Assembly: GCA_054601695.1 (NCBI GenBank)
Contig: BAAHQB010000316.1
Coordinates: 62,001 to 126,000 of the forward strand
Direction of reading: 5' to 3'
Origin: Amorphochlora amoebiformis
Taxonomy: Eukaryota > Cercozoa > Chlorarachniophyceae
Length of the DNA stretch: 64,000 nt
Position numbers and translations under genes: made by a program. Below, in pieces: positions 18,648 through 53,464 of this stretch (its first letter is position 1; each line of letters begins with the position of its first letter). The notes beneath the pieces are model-generated. The model had not been told where the DNA came from, made no database searches, and saw nothing but the letters and a program-made list of their open reading frames with translations.

Positions 18648-18742
18648 CATATATATATATATGCATGTGATGTTAACCATGTCCAAACACATATACATAT
18701 GTAGTACAAACGTACTTATTTAACACTTAATATGCATATATT

Positions 18743-18779
<37 letters not shown>

Positions 18780-18897
18780 GTATATATGTATATATATATA
18801 TATATGATGTTAAGCAAGTCCAAACACATATACATATGTAGTACAAACGCAATTATTTAACTCTCAATATGCGTATACATGCATGTATATGGTATAT

Positions 18898-18931
<34 letters not shown>

Positions 18932-18944
18932 GTAAGGATATTAC

Positions 18945-18981
<37 letters not shown>

Positions 18982-18997
18982 TACATATACATATATT

Positions 18998-19029
<32 letters not shown>

Positions 19030-19057
19030 CACATATGCATACTTAAAGAGATTTTCC

Positions 19058-19095
<38 letters not shown>

Positions 19096-19397
19096 CTCTC
19101 AGTTTTTTGATATTGATATCTACACGGTTACGAAGGAGGACCTTGACTTTGAGGTACTATATACATATGTCGATATATATATATATAATATGTATATATT
19201 ATATATATATATATATACGTATATACATATATATATATATTTGTATATTATGCATAAATAAATATATATATATATATATATATGTATTACAGATATATAT
19301 ATATATATATATGTATATACATATATATATATATATGTATGTATCCATTTGTGTACGATATATATATATATATATATGTATGATGTATATATAGTAC

Positions 19398-19442
<45 letters not shown>

Positions 19443-19485
19443 CATTTATACATATATATGTACATATCTACACATATATACATAC

Positions 19486-19524
<39 letters not shown>

Positions 19525-19935
19525 TATAATTGCATAAACATGAATATGAAAAATATAGATATATATATATACATAATATATATATATATAAACAGAAGAA
19601 AAAGTTTTGAGTATATACGTATACATATATATACATATATATATATATGTGCACAGAAGAAAAGATTCGAATTTAAAATAAATCGCACGGACCGATTGGA
19701 TGCTCTCTGCGTGTACTTTCGTGTTGACTTCTCACGGTGATATATACAAATACATATATATATATATATATACACATATATATACATATATATTGGATGC
19801 TCTCTGTGTATACTTTCGTGTTGACTTCTCGCGGTGATATATATAAATATTTATACATATATATATATATATATATATACATTGGATGCTCACTGCGTGT
19901 ACTTTCGTGTTGACTTCTCACGGTGATATATATAA

Positions 19936-19976
<41 letters not shown>

Positions 19977-20044
19977 TATATATATTGGATGCTCTCTGTG
20001 TATACTTTCGTGTTGACTTCTCGCGGTGATATATATAAATATTT

Positions 20045-20082
<38 letters not shown>

Positions 20083-20125
20083 TGGATGCTCTCTGCGTGT
20101 ACCTTCGTGTTGACTTCCCGCGGTG

Positions 20126-20191
<66 letters not shown>

Positions 20192-20226
20192 CTTTGTGTG
20201 TACTTTATTGTTGAATTTTCGCGATG

Positions 20227-20290
<64 letters not shown>

Positions 20291-20330
20291 GAATGCTCTT
20301 TGCGTGTACTTTATTGTTGACTTCTCGCGA

Positions 20331-20400
<70 letters not shown>

Positions 20401-20494
20401 TATATTAATATATTATATTCATATCTACATCTCAATACATATATATATATATATACTTATTTATATGTATATATTTGCATTATATGTATATATA

Positions 20495-20527
<33 letters not shown>

Positions 20528-20713
20528 CTTATTTATATGTATATATTTGCATTATATGTATATATATATATATTATATATATATACATAATATATATGTA
20601 TATGTATGCATATACACATATATGTACATATATATATACATAACATAGGTGCCACAAGCCTATTAGCTTCTCAACTGGTCCCCAGGATAAGTAATATAAT
20701 ATATACATTTATG

Positions 20714-20753
<40 letters not shown>

Positions 20754-20803
20754 GTGTGCGTGTGCAAAGATATATATATATATATATATATATATAGCTG
20801 CAC

Positions 20804-20842
<39 letters not shown>

Positions 20843-20848
20843 ATATTT

Positions 20849-20894
<46 letters not shown>

Positions 20895-20998
20895 ATATAT
20901 GTATGTATGTATACATATTTATATTAAGATAAGAATGTGCGTCTGCACGTACATATATATAAAAATATATATATGTTTGTATGTAACATATACTATAT

Positions 20999-21032
<34 letters not shown>

Positions 21033-21206
21033 ATGTATATATATGTGTGTGTGTATACACATACATATGCACATACGTGCATGTATATACATACATACAT
21101 ATACATACATATATATATATAAGTACATAAAGATTTTATGTATACATGCACATTTATTAAGTGCATTGATGTAAATCACACATAAAAATTACACATATCT
21201 ATATCC

Positions 21207-21240
<34 letters not shown>

Positions 21241-21529
21241 TACTTAATACCTTGTCACACTGCGTGACACGGCCTCATGTAGCCTAACCTTATAGGTATA
21301 CTCATTGGAAGCAGACGGTATTCTACCTTGAAAAGTATATTCCGGTATTTTTCCCTAATCCTAACCCTAACACTCACAGCCCAACAACACGATCTGCAGT
21401 TTTACCTAACAGCATGTGGAGGAGTCAATGGTCCTCGGACTAAGACATGCTGAATAATCTGATCCTAACCCTAACCCCAGCGCTGAATACCTAAATTATA
21501 TAATTATATATATGTAGTATGTATATAGA

Positions 21530-21566
<37 letters not shown>

Positions 21567-21889
21567 GTAATACATACATATATACATATGTGTGTGTGTA
21601 TATATGTATAAATATATTCCTATATACATAAATATATATATATATATATACGTAGTATTTAAGATGTTATAGCCCTAAACCTAGCGGTAACCCTAACACT
21701 AACGGCCACATACATATATATATATATATATATATATGTTCTGTATACATAAAATATAGATATGTATATATATGTATATATATATATATATATATGTGCA
21801 TATTTCCATATATGCATACATAATATTACCATTATATAATACATTCATATACATTCCCTCCTTTTAGAGATTTATTTAAATACATACAA

Positions 21890-21921
<32 letters not shown>

Positions 21922-22047
21922 TGATAACATATACATATAGAGTATTTATATATAATGTACATATACATAATATACACGTGTATAGGTAAAGCATGGTGAT
22001 ATTATCGCAGGGTATCTATCCTGTAAGCGAAATGCTAAAAATCCAAG
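5366..22047 (+). CDS. PRMT1: Protein arginine N-methyltransferase, PRMT1 type (3' end unresolved)
   Basis: PRMT1-type enzymes transfer methyl groups from S-adenosylmethionine to arginines of histones and RNA-binding proteins. Exons: 5366-5399, 5517-5544, 6400-6442, 7638-7691, 8443-8470, 9286-9331, 11127-11163, 11925-11984, 12949-12978, 13977-14040, 14875-14930, 16112-16156, 16473-16525, 17824-17893, 19103-19153, 19657-19736, 20649-20690, 21296-21344, 21986-22047. Every junction is GT-AG and phase-consistent, giving about 310 codons. Family hallmarks appear in order: [17 protein letters not shown] (about 16-32), SAM motif I VLDIGCGTGIL (about 57), the double-E loop [14 protein letters not shown] with both glutamates (about 126-139), and the THW loop [12 protein letters not shown] (about 275). 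It should therefore be catalytically competent if complete. Family members run to about 340-370 residues, so roughly 30-40 C-terminal residues are missing after [10 protein letters not shown] piece at 22290 encoding DVD fits the family but no canonical acceptor gives that frame. The start is the first ATG with a matching donor phase. Confidence 0.93.
5545..6399 (+). other. PRMT1 intron 2: T/G-rich start, then (TA)n and (TG)n
   Basis: After the GTGAGT donor comes about 210 bases of T/G-rich single-copy sequence with an open frame, then mixed TATA/TGTG microsatellite to the exon at 6400. I see no gene in it. The open frame starting at 5538 overlaps the exon/donor out of frame. Confidence 0.75.
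7200..7637 (+). repeat. CCCTAA array ending at the PRMT1 exon 4 acceptor
   Basis: CCCTAA and CTCTAA repeats fill the last part of intron 3 up to the CGAAG/GTTCGT acceptor at 7638. Two copies of the GGTCCTAGGACTAAGACATG element sit in it: 7283-7328 and a variant near 7430. The C-rich strand is the sense strand. Confidence 0.9.
7990..8442 (+). repeat. CCCTAA array before PRMT1 exon 5
   Basis: Nearly perfect CCCTAA repeats on the sense strand, with one copy of the GGTCCTAGGAC-type element at about 8273-8312 (here GGCCCTAGGGC). The array merges into the pyrimidine tract of the CCGCAG acceptor at 8442. Confidence 0.9.
9402..9470 (+). repeat. Copy of PRMT1 exon 6 3' edge with donor
   Basis: About 20 bases matching the end of exon 6 (GCTGGRGCTAAAAA) plus its GTACRCAAA donor recur about 70 bases downstream of the true exon end at 9331. 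The copy lacks the 5' part of the exon. Confidence 0.75.
9760..9860. repeat. Short AAATTAAAGATATCTT tandem repeat
   Basis: About four units of roughly 21 bases, each containing AAAGATATCTT, lie in PRMT1 intron 6 next to the 43-bp minisatellite. No coding role is visible. Confidence 0.7.
9945..10490. repeat. 43-bp minisatellite, about 13 copies
   Basis: Units of about 43 bases contain CTCCTGACAAAACTAGAAGG followed by TCCATGAAGCTACCGTGAAC, with two alternating variants. It lies inside PRMT1 intron 6. Just before it, 9915-9941 reads VVKGMESSQ in frame and is followed by GTAAGC, which resembles an exon end. Just after it, 10495-10590 is non-repetitive with no recognisable product. Confidence 0.85.
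11580..11924 (+). repeat. CCCTAA array forming the PRMT1 exon 8 acceptor
   Basis: Sense-strand CCCTAA repeats with two GGTCCTCGGACTA-type elements (11751-11793, 11825-11868). The array ends ...CCCTAACCCTAG and the last AG is the acceptor of the exon at 11925, so the repeat itself supplies the acceptor and pyrimidines. Confidence 0.9.
12247..12835 (+). repeat. Four partial copies of PRMT1 exon 8 3' end plus intron start
   Basis: Copies near 12250, 12498, 12655 and 12800 carry GAGGACACCATAACCC and most of what follows, including AAGGGGAAG and the GTCTAAAG donor. The first three also keep the ATATGTACATATGAATATGG intron start. They decay with distance from the true exon (11925-11984) and all lie downstream of it. 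Confidence 0.85.
12979..13976 (+). repeat. PRMT1 intron 9, made almost wholly of CCCTAA repeat
   Basis: The donor is GTAACC, which runs straight into CCTGTCCCTAACCC. The repeat continues for about 1 kb to an acceptor TCCTAG at 13976. It contains GGTCCTAGGAC-type elements at 13062-13106 and 13708-13748 and several short ACAGTCTCTAGACGCTAA units. No (TA)n is present, unlike neighbouring introns. Confidence 0.92.
14362..14874 (+). repeat. Minisatellite made of the PRMT1 exon 11 acceptor and first bases
   Basis: Units contain CCGTAGTATTATACGCTAAA. The last, true exon 11 begins CCGTAG/TATTATACGCGCGGGAT, so each unit is the acceptor plus about 10 exon bases. The later units have a 25-base period. 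Earlier ones are longer and carry an AACTTTAAACATATGCTAAC insert. Roughly 18 potential AG acceptors precede the real one. Confidence 0.9.
16664..17060 (+). repeat. Three copies of PRMT1 exon 13 3' end plus donor
   Basis: Copies near 16664, 16851 and 17023 repeat the exon end AATGTCTGGTCATTTGATCT and the start of the intron. The second and third are shortened or mutated. All lie downstream of exon 13 (16473-16525). Confidence 0.85.
17378..17740 (+). repeat. Copies of PRMT1 exon 14 5' end, upstream of the true exon
   Basis: Units near 17378, 17485, 17608 (partial) and 17692 contain TATCCAAGAACCACTAGTTG, equivalent to the IQEPLVE part of exon 14 at 17824. Most carry the preceding AG. None retains the exon's 3' half. 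Confidence 0.85.
17985..18190 (+). repeat. Copies of PRMT1 exon 14 3' end, downstream of the true exon
   Basis: Units near 17995 and 18150 contain CAAGTCTTATCTAAAGGCGC (VLSKGAK) with small changes. With the upstream set, exon 14 is flanked on both sides by copies of the adjacent edge only. Confidence 0.8.
18340..18880 (+). repeat. Four-copy intronic repeat of about 150 bp
   Basis: Copies near 18342, 18518, 18668 and 18806 share CCAAACACATATAC and ACGTACTTATTTAACACTTA, separated by (TA)n. They share AACCAAGTCC with the edge copies to their left and may be further decayed exon 14 edge copies. Confidence 0.75.
19790..20345 (+). repeat. Six copies of PRMT1 exon 16 3' end plus GTGATA donor
   Basis: Each unit contains TTGGATGCTCTCTGYGTRTA and ...GTTGACTTCTC, then the GGTGATATA donor. 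They start near 19793, 19883, 19985, 20080, 20186 and 20290 and become more mutated rightward. The true exon 16 is 19657-19736. A splicing machine meets seven nearly equal donors here. Confidence 0.88.
21337..21480 (+). repeat. Short CCCTAA island with GGTCCTCGGACTA element
   Basis: The intron after PRMT1 exon 18 starts GTATTTTTCCCTAATCC and contains a copy of the element at 21423-21466 next to CCCTAA units, again with the C-rich strand sense. Confidence 0.8.
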
Positions 22048-22050
22048 GTA

Positions 22051-22113
<63 letters not shown>

Positions 22114-22385
22114 GATTTACAAATATATAGATATATAGGTATATATATATATGTATATATATATTTATATATGAATGTGTGTCTACATACAGATATTATA
22201 TCTACCGTATGTAAAATATGTATATATAGAAATATATATATATATATATATTATTTATTTATTTCCATGTGGTATGTATATTTTTAAAGATGTCGATGGG
22301 GTATATACTAAAATATTATGACATTTATATACATATATATATATATATAATATATATATATATGTATATATAATATGTATGTATA

Positions 22386-22454
<69 letters not shown>

Positions 22455-23982
22455 ATACGCATATATTCCAATTATACAAATAAACCCATGTACTCAATAT
22501 ACATATATACACATCACATATAAATAAATGTACATATTCTAAACATATTTATATATATATATATATTCGTATCGTTGATAAACAATTACCACATAATACA
22601 TTATAATTATCACATACAATACACACAGCGAGAATTGCAAAAATCTAGTCAATGTAGATACTAAAATAAATACATTTAAAGCATCTTCGCCACACTGTAC
22701 CATAAATACATCTAAACTGTACTTATTACACAGTGCACAGTGTATACTATAATACATCTAATGCATCTCGTCTATGCTAGAACACACTAATATTCGCATC
22801 AGGGACTTAGATATTAACCTGGAAGTCGCCAAATTATCGGGTTCTGTGAAGAAAAAGCTTGCGAGTCAAACGTATCACATCAGATAGCGTTGCAAATCCT
22901 GTGCATATCGATCAACGCATCGAGTATGAACCGTGAACTAGATGCAGTGTAATGTAATACTAGTAATATAATAAGAAACTAGCCGCTAACTTCAGTCAAA
23001 GGTTATGAATTATGAATTGTCTGCATTGGCCGAGTACACATTGTGGTCTAGTCGGTTACAGCTGGTACATGCACTAAATCTAGTAAATGTACTAGCTAGC
23101 TAAATCTACTATAGATTAGTAGATGTAGATATAACTACGTATACGCAGGTTACAGCTGGTACTACTAGACTACGTACTAATGTACTAGCTATAGCTAGAT
23201 TTACTAGATTTAGTGGATGTAGATTGTAGATGTAATTACATACGCAGAGTAGTCGGTTACACCTGCTGGTACATGCACTAAATGTACTAGCTAGCTAGAT
23301 CTAATAGATGTACGCACAGAGTTCATACATCTACTTAAGATCTAGTTTAAAATCTAGAAAATATCAGTGACTGGTTGTACCTGTACATGACTAGTGTGTT
23401 GTGATATGGGGTACTCGGTTAATTTGGCCTACATTCTAGACATTGGCGCAATTAGTACTCGACGTGTGAGTTCAGGCTCACACATACAATATCTTTCAGC
23501 GAAGATGTAACATTTGATCAAAGAAAACCTTTCAACGATCGCTAGCTTCAAGTGTGGTTGCCTAAGATTCAACTCTGGTAAACCCTAGGCTATTTCATAC
23601 AAACTCGACTCTAAGACGTAGACTACAGAACGTACGCGGAACATGAGTGTTGGGTCACGAGAATGGGACAAGCGAGAAGAGACCCGAATAATATTAATAT
23701 ATTCGGATGTATTCAGACCTCTTTCTGGCTCGAGTTGGAAATAACACCTGTTTTGACGCATCTGGATAAGAGAATAGGGAAGAAGGTGGAAGCTATATCT
23801 CTTTCTTCTATTGTAGCTGTGTGTAAGTGTTTTTTGAGACATGTATATATGTATTCTTGAGTAACGCTTTCTACCGGTTGGTTTTTTTTTTTTTTTGGGT
23901 TTCATTTTTTTTTTTTTTGTTTCTTGCTAGTGTAGTAATGCTCTTGGTTGTCGAATCATGTATTTACACACACATAGATATG

Positions 23983-24041
<59 letters not shown>

Positions 24042-24417
24042 GTATCAATTACAGTTTATTTATATACTCATAAGTATATATATAAATATAAATACATCCA
24101 ATGTATATATATATATAAATGAGCACTTGAAACTACCAAAATAACAACCGACTTAAAAAAAAAAAAAATAAAAAATAAAAATCGGAACAGGGAGAAGGGA
24201 GGGTTAGCTTGATGTACACCGACCCACTTTTCTCCCGCATGTTGTTCAGATTTCTACTTTTTGTTGATTCGTTTCTCTTCCAAGAAAAGAAGAGAGTCAC
24301 GAGGACAAAATAAAGAGGGAAGAGAAAAAAAAAAAAAGAGAGAAAATAAAAAAAGGAGAAAAAAAAAAAAATTGATCTTTTCGGATAGAAGAGAGAAAAT
24401 CAATTTCTTTCGCACTT
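22048..24417. other. PRMT1 3' region and convergent intergenic DNA
   Basis: About 22048-22800 is (TA)n with a candidate last PRMT1 piece at 22288-22310. About 22800-23600 is different: non-repetitive, rich in CTAG, TAGAT and GTAC words, with a repeated TACAGCTGGTAC word and no TA tracts. 23600-24417 is mixed (TA)n, poly-T and poly-A. I find no RNA gene. It separates two genes transcribed towards each other. Confidence 0.6.
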
Positions 24418-33950
<9,533 letters not shown>

Positions 33951-35388
33951 CACAAGGTTGGGAAGATCTTGATGATAATCCCGTTTTCTTTCCAAGGCAA
34001 TAGTAAATGTCTACCTCCACACTGTGATTTTCGCAGAACGGTGTAGGGGAGTGCACAACGCTGCCGTGCTAACGCGGGTCTGCAAGGCAGGTCCTTGGCC
34101 GATGTGCTGGTGTGGTGTCCGGGATTTTGTGAGACACCAGTCATACAGCGGGCCGTTTAAAATATTTGGGTAGATTCAGCTAAAATCATCCCCCACTATT
34201 AAGGGGAAGTATTTTATGAGCGTCGGGCCATTTTGGACATCGTGAATTTTAAATTAGGTGAAATAACCCGAATATGCACATCGGCAATTATTGGAGTTTG
34301 CGGGCCATTCTACGTATCAAAAACGGTCAATGTCCAAGAAGCCGTTGACTACCGACAGTGTCCGGTAGTGACGGCATACAGAACAAAAACTCTCTATTCT
34401 CTTTCGAGGGAAAATTCTGTACTTCACTTATCTGATAATCTGGGCAATTTCGCCTAAAGTATTCAAAATCTGTGGCTTTTGTGACACCGGACTGTGACTA
34501 ATCAGGCGCGAAGAAATATTTCGTAGAATTTCGGCTTGATTTCTTTGCCCGCCACGCACAGCCAGTAGTCATCTGTGATGTTTTTCCGAGGGTACCCTAT
34601 TCCCACCCCCCACCATAGATCCTCATCCCAACCTTTAATTATTCGCATATACCGCCTTGTTCAACACTTTTAAAAATTGATTTAATTCATTTTTTCGCCG
34701 AGGGGGGGGGGAATATTGTCTACAAGAATTTGTGCACCACGTGTGTTTGCCCGGTGGTGGCATAGATAGTGGGTGTGTAACTATGTATATAAGTGATTAT
34801 AACCTGTGAGAACATATACACTGGGTTTGTAAGTTCTAAGCGGGTGTCTTCGAACCCAAGACGGGAGATAGTGGAGAGAGATTCGGATAAGAAAGAAAGC
34901 GATTTAAGAGAACTAGTATAAGGATACTGACAGAGCTTATAAATTGGATGTTAAAGCAAAGAAGTAAGTGTTTCCGACCACAGAGAGCGTTCCTACTAGC
35001 TTTTGTTGAATCTAAATATTTCCACGACCCGAAGAGATAGAGCGAGATAGCGAGATTTCGAGAGAGAGAGAGCGCGAGAGCGAGAGAGAAAAGAGAGATA
35101 CACATGTACCAATATTAGTCCACCATCCGAGGGACACGAGGGAGATGAGACGTTCATATGTATCTTTAGATTTCCACGATCCAAAGACGTAGACAGGGGG
35201 ATATATGGGAGAGAAAGGGAGAGAGATGAGGGTGAGCGAGTGAGAGAGAGAGAGAGGAGAGATGGAGGCAATGATTCCAGAAAAAGAGAGACCAAATTCT
35301 ACCAAATTCTAACATACTGATGTGTAGAATTTGTGCACACGTGTGCTCTCCACGGTCGCAGTACACCGGCCGTGAAATATGTGTGTGC

Positions 35389-35435
<47 letters not shown>

Positions 35436-35524
35436 TAGATATATGTGTGTGTGTGATATATATACACATATATAATATATGTGTGTACATACATGTATGT
35501 GTGTGTGTGATATATACACATACA

Positions 35525-35578
<54 letters not shown>

Positions 35579-35604
35579 TTATACATATATATATATATAT
35601 ATTT

Positions 35605-35637
<33 letters not shown>

Positions 35638-36035
35638 GTTCCATAACGTTATCTGTACACACATATGTATATATGTTTACATATCTTTTCATACATATGT
35701 TCACACATCTTTTCACACATATGTTTACATATCTTCCATACATATATTCACATATCTTTTTCATACATACGTGTACACCAAAATTGACCTCTTACGACCC
35801 ACAGGTGTATGTAAGTAAGAAATTAATCACATTCTCCTATTTTTCTTGTATAATTTTTTCGGCGGGGGTACCTTTGTTTTTTTTTTCCTTTTGGGGGGGG
35901 GGGGGGGAATCAGAATGATGAGTAGATTTGGCAGGCATATTGGGAGAGCGAAAGGTTTCGTTTGTGTATGATTTTTGATTATTATATCTTGTATTTGTCG
36001 GGGGTATATATATATATATATATATGTATGTGTAA

Positions 36036-36067
<32 letters not shown>

Positions 36068-36164
36068 GTTACATATCTATATTTTTGTATAAGCATATCT
36101 ATAATGTATATAACTGTATGTATTTATGTTTACATGCATATGTACAAACAATGCAAGGGTATAA

Positions 36165-36221
<57 letters not shown>

Positions 36222-36513
36222 AAGCATATATATATTCATATATATATATATATATATAATATATGTGTACATATATTTATATGTATTATATGTATATACA
36301 CACATGTATACATATACCTGTGTGGAATAGGTATGGACACAGAGCGCAATATTATTTTTTTTTTTTCACTTTTCATTCGATTAGACACACATGAGCGCAT
36401 TTTTTTTTTTCTTTTCTCTTAATTTCTTAATTTTTAATCGAGTGGACACATGAGCGCAATATTATTATTATTTTCTTCTTTTTTTTCTTTCTTAATTTTT
36501 CCTAATTACGTAG
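33951..36513. other. Divergent upstream region between the zinc-finger gene and hslV
   Basis: About 33951-35380 is largely non-repetitive, with a G run near 34703 and a G/A-rich stretch at 35030-35300. The rest is (TA)n, poly-T and a three-times repeated word around GACACAGAGCGCAATATT / GACACATGAGCGCA (36330-36465). A 74-codon plus-strand frame at 34233-34457 lacks an ATG start and family features. The first exon(s) of hslV and the promoters of both genes should lie here. Confidence 0.5.
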
Positions 36514-48209
<11,696 letters not shown>

Positions 48210-48444
48210 ATAAATAAAAACCGACAGATATCTTGGAATCAGACTAGGATATATTTAAATCATACCAGGCTAGAAACTAGAGAAAACCGTCTCGGAATCA
48301 ACTATATTAACTGCGTAACCAGTGCTAGCTAGTACTAGTAGTACACAATACTGGGTCGCAATGAACTTGAGTCGAGCTGAATTACAGATAACCTCACACT
48401 CAATATATATATGTGTGTGTGTGTGTATACATATTATATATATT

Positions 48445-48476
<32 letters not shown>

Positions 48477-49358
48477 ATATACATATATACACATATAATG
48501 TATATATACATTTTTTGGAAGCTGATCGATATTCAAGATCGCTGGTACTCGTAGAACGAAAGAGAATTAATTCCCCGAATTATTGTAGATATTATCTACA
48601 ATTTATATATATTAAACTTCTAGAACTTGAAAAAAATATATAAGATATATCCTAGACATCATGCATCCAGATCATATATCATGTATATATACGCTATATA
48701 GAGACTAGTGTCTACTAATCTAGACTAGTAGACTACTATAACACAGTATCTAGAGTATAGCCTCAGACTATTGTGATTATGCTGAAGCTACTAGAGCTAG
48801 GCAAGATATGCTAGATATGACCTAGATGACGGTACGGGTATTACTAGTATTAGATAGTGTTAACTACTAGAACTAACTAGATGATCCAACTTCATCTTGA
48901 CATGCGTCTAATGTCCGGTGTAATGTGATTTTAAGCGATGAATTTTTGTTTTGGCTCCGATCAGACTGTCAGAATCATGATAAACTGGATAAATTAAAAT
49001 GATAATGACCTCGATAGAATGGACCATACACACTACTGAACGGATGCTCTAGTCTAGCTAGTACTCAGTGAGTGATACAGCCAGCCTTCGCTATCGGCGT
49101 GCAATTCATTAACTTCAAGGGCGCATCGCGCGTTCATCGCGTTCATACAGGTCATGTGATGACCATGATCGCTATATTGACTAGATTCTAGAGATTGACT
49201 GTCAAACGATATATATTTCTGTTGTAAATATCTTTATTCACAGTAGATTGTTGGATAAAACAACAACAAAAAAAAAAAAAGGGGAGATATCGATCTGGAA
49301 TGAATTCTCAAGACTCCAGTGACAAGCGTATGACAAGACATGCACAGAAACTCAAGAA
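48210..49358. other. Convergent intergenic region, hslV and transporter
   Basis: Mostly non-repetitive, with one (TA)n tract at about 48400-48500. It is rich in CTAG, ACTAG and AGTAC words, like 22.8-23.5 kb. I see no gene, RNA or clear poly(A) signal beyond AATAAATAAATAAA right at the hslV stop. Confidence 0.6.
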
Positions 49359-49784
49359 TTACATTTGTGCTTGGCTTCTTGTGGTGATTACCGCTGCGTA
49401 TATCGTACCGGTGAGAGCGAGTATGATGACAACGTAGGGTAAGAGAAGGATCCTGGGATAATTTTTCGGTTGGTATTGTTGGGGGTGTGAGGGTATATGA
49501 TGGATTGTGTATATATCTATTGTATCTGATGGGATTGTGAAGGAAATTCGTGTGTGTATGTGTGTGCACATATGTGTGTGTATGTGTGTGTGCAATATGT
49601 GTGTGTATATATATGTATGTATACATATATTTATATCTATACTGTTTATTACATATATATATATATATTTATATATATGTATATATAAATATACCTTCCT
49701 CTTTGCCATTTCGGAAAGCCTTCGAACTTTTCGACGAATACATCTGGCTCATCTTCTTCCTCATTCTTTTCCTATTTTTTTTAT

Positions 49785-49815
<31 letters not shown>

Positions 49816-49958
49816 ATATATTAACATATTGAGATATTATATATATATATATATACATATGTATGTATGTATGTATATATATATATAGATATATATGTAT
49901 ATATATGAATATAGGACGAATACATCTGGCTCATCTTCTTCCTCATTCTTTTCCTATA

Positions 49959-50003
<45 letters not shown>

Positions 50004-50012
50004 CATATTGAG

Positions 50013-50052
<40 letters not shown>

Positions 50053-50463
50053 GTTATGAATATAGGACGAATACATCTGGCTCATCTTCTTCCTCATTCT
50101 TTTCCCATATATAATATATAATAATTATATATATATATATATATTTATATATATACATATATATATATTTATTTATTTATATGTATATATTTATGTATAA
50201 TATATATTATATATATATATATATATATGTCTATATATCTACGACTTTATATTTACGAGTCTGAATATATCTATTTTATATGTATTATAATATACATGTA
50301 CGAAAACATCTGGCTATATTATGTGTACACTATATACACAGATATATATATTCAAAAGTAATATATATATATATATATATATATGTACATACCTAGTAGA
50401 TATGTCTACATATCATACACACAAAATCTACATATCATATACATAATATCTACATATCATATT

Positions 50464-50505
<42 letters not shown>

Positions 50506-51021
50506 CTCTAAAGCGCCTCGTCTTCTCGTGACACCGAGTTTGACGTCCTCCGCCTTATGTATATATATATATATATAATATATGTATTATATATATATAC
50601 ATGTATTATATATATATATATGTATATATATGTATGTATATGTATATAAATATTCATGTACATCGAATAACATATAAATATTCATGTGCATCGAATAACA
50701 TATAATAACACTATGTATATATATATATATATATATATAAATTATATATGATATATGTTTTTAATATATACATATATATATATATATATATTGTATACAT
50801 TATGTGTACATCGAATAGCGTTTTATGTATTATATATATATATATATATATATATGTATTATATTTTTATATGTGTATATATGTATATATATATGTATAT
50901 AAATATTCATGTACATCGAATAACATATAAATATTCATGTGCATCGAATAACATATAATAACACTATGTATATGTATATATATATATATATATAAATTAT
51001 ATATAATATATTATATATATT

Positions 51022-51114
<93 letters not shown>

Positions 51115-51282
51115 ATATTATGTGTACATCGAATAACGTATAATGTATCATATGTAATATCTGTATATATATATATATATAACAATATTTATATAGTATA
51201 TACTATATATATATTATATATGTATATATATATATATATATTACATATATATGGTATGCTATATATGTGTCTGTATACATAC

Positions 51283-51323
<41 letters not shown>

Positions 51324-51374
51324 CACATATATATATTTTCACCGCCTAAATATGTCCACCCACATGTATAATAC

Positions 51375-51424
<50 letters not shown>

Positions 51425-51440
51425 CAAATATAAAAATAAT

Positions 51441-51494
<54 letters not shown>

Positions 51495-51850
51495 CCTTAC
51501 GCTCTCCCGTCCCCGAATAGTCATCAGCGCTCTCAATAAGCCTTAGGGTTAGGGATAGGGTTAGGGTTAGGGTTAGGGCTAGGGTTAGGGCTATGGTTAG
51601 GGTTAGGGCTGTACATGTATATATTATATATATACATCTATACACATATATACGTTCATATACTCGTGAGGAGGAATGCATATATATATATATATATTAC
51701 ATACATACATACATATGTGTACACGTACATACATACATACATACATATGTGTACACGTACATACATACATACATACATATGTATATATATATATATATAT
51801 TTATGTATATGTATATATGTATGTATGTATATACTGTACACATACGTATG

Positions 51851-51887
<37 letters not shown>

Positions 51888-52181
51888 TATAAATATATAT
51901 ATTTATATATATATATATATATAGTATAAAATTTATAATATATATATATATATATATTATGTATATATATATATATATAATATAGGCATATGTGCATTTT
52001 ATTTATATATATACATATATCTATGTATTGATATGTACATATATATATATATATAATAAGTATGTATGTATATAATATATATATATGTAATATAATATAA
52101 TATAAAGTTATCATATATATATATATGCATATGTGCATATTATTTATATATATACTATATATGTATGTATTGATATATATA

Positions 52182-52236
<55 letters not shown>

Positions 52237-52328
52237 ATTTGGAGGAAGATACATATATATATATATATATATATTTACAAATTACTATAAATACATACAT
52301 ACACATACATAAAATGTATGTACATACT

Positions 52329-52366
<38 letters not shown>

Positions 52367-52427
52367 TGCTTACGTATATTTAGTCGTGAGGAGGAATACG
52401 CCAGCGGGCACTATGAAGTTTAATGGC

Positions 52428-52458
<31 letters not shown>

Positions 52459-52698
52459 AGTATATATATACGAATATGTATGTATGCATGTACGTACATA
52501 TACATACATATACATACATACCTATATATATATACATAGTCATGTATATAATCTTAGCCCATATATATATTATATATATATTTTTAATACATTTACACAT
52601 ATGTATGGTATTTATAATATAATCACACATATATACATACACTTCCGGGGGCTTATTTTGAAACCAGAGGTTGGTATACACATACACATATACACACA

Positions 52699-52754
<56 letters not shown>

Positions 52755-52807
52755 CATACACGTACATAAGCAAACGTAAAAACACATACACTGGGCGTTT
52801 TTCTATA

Positions 52808-52839
<32 letters not shown>

Positions 52840-53431
52840 TAATAATAATAGTAATAATAGTATACATATACTTATATAAATATACATATTACACACACAC
52901 ACACACGTACATATATATATATATATGTATATATCATACATATCTACATGTGTAATCGTGCATACATGCATACATACACATACATCTTGCGTGCTATGCG
53001 TGCTACGCGTGCTACAAATACATACCTGCATACACATACTTACACGCATACAAATATATACATGCATACACATACATACCCGCATACGCATATGCATACA
53101 TGCATACATACATACATACATGCATACACATACATACATGCATACACATACATACATGCATACATATACATTCATACACATACATACATGCATATACATA
53201 CATGCATACATATACGTACATGCATACATATATACATACATGCATACATATACATGCATACATATACATACATGCATACACATACATTCATACACATACA
53301 TACATGCATATACATACATACCACGCATATCCTACATACAAACACGCATACACACATGTGTACACATATATATATAAATATGTATATATGTGTATATATA
53401 TATATATACATATACATACATATATATATAT

Positions 53432-53464
<33 letters not shown>

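Noticed and set aside
34233-34457. 74-codon open frame upstream of hslV
   Set aside because: Lacks an ATG start, recognisable motif or linked splice sites. Left as unsupported.
49301-49434. Plus-strand ORF beginning MNSQDSSDKRM with a hydrophobic stretch
   Set aside because: The minus strand here is the last transporter exon with correct phase and stop. The apparent helix on plus is its mirror.
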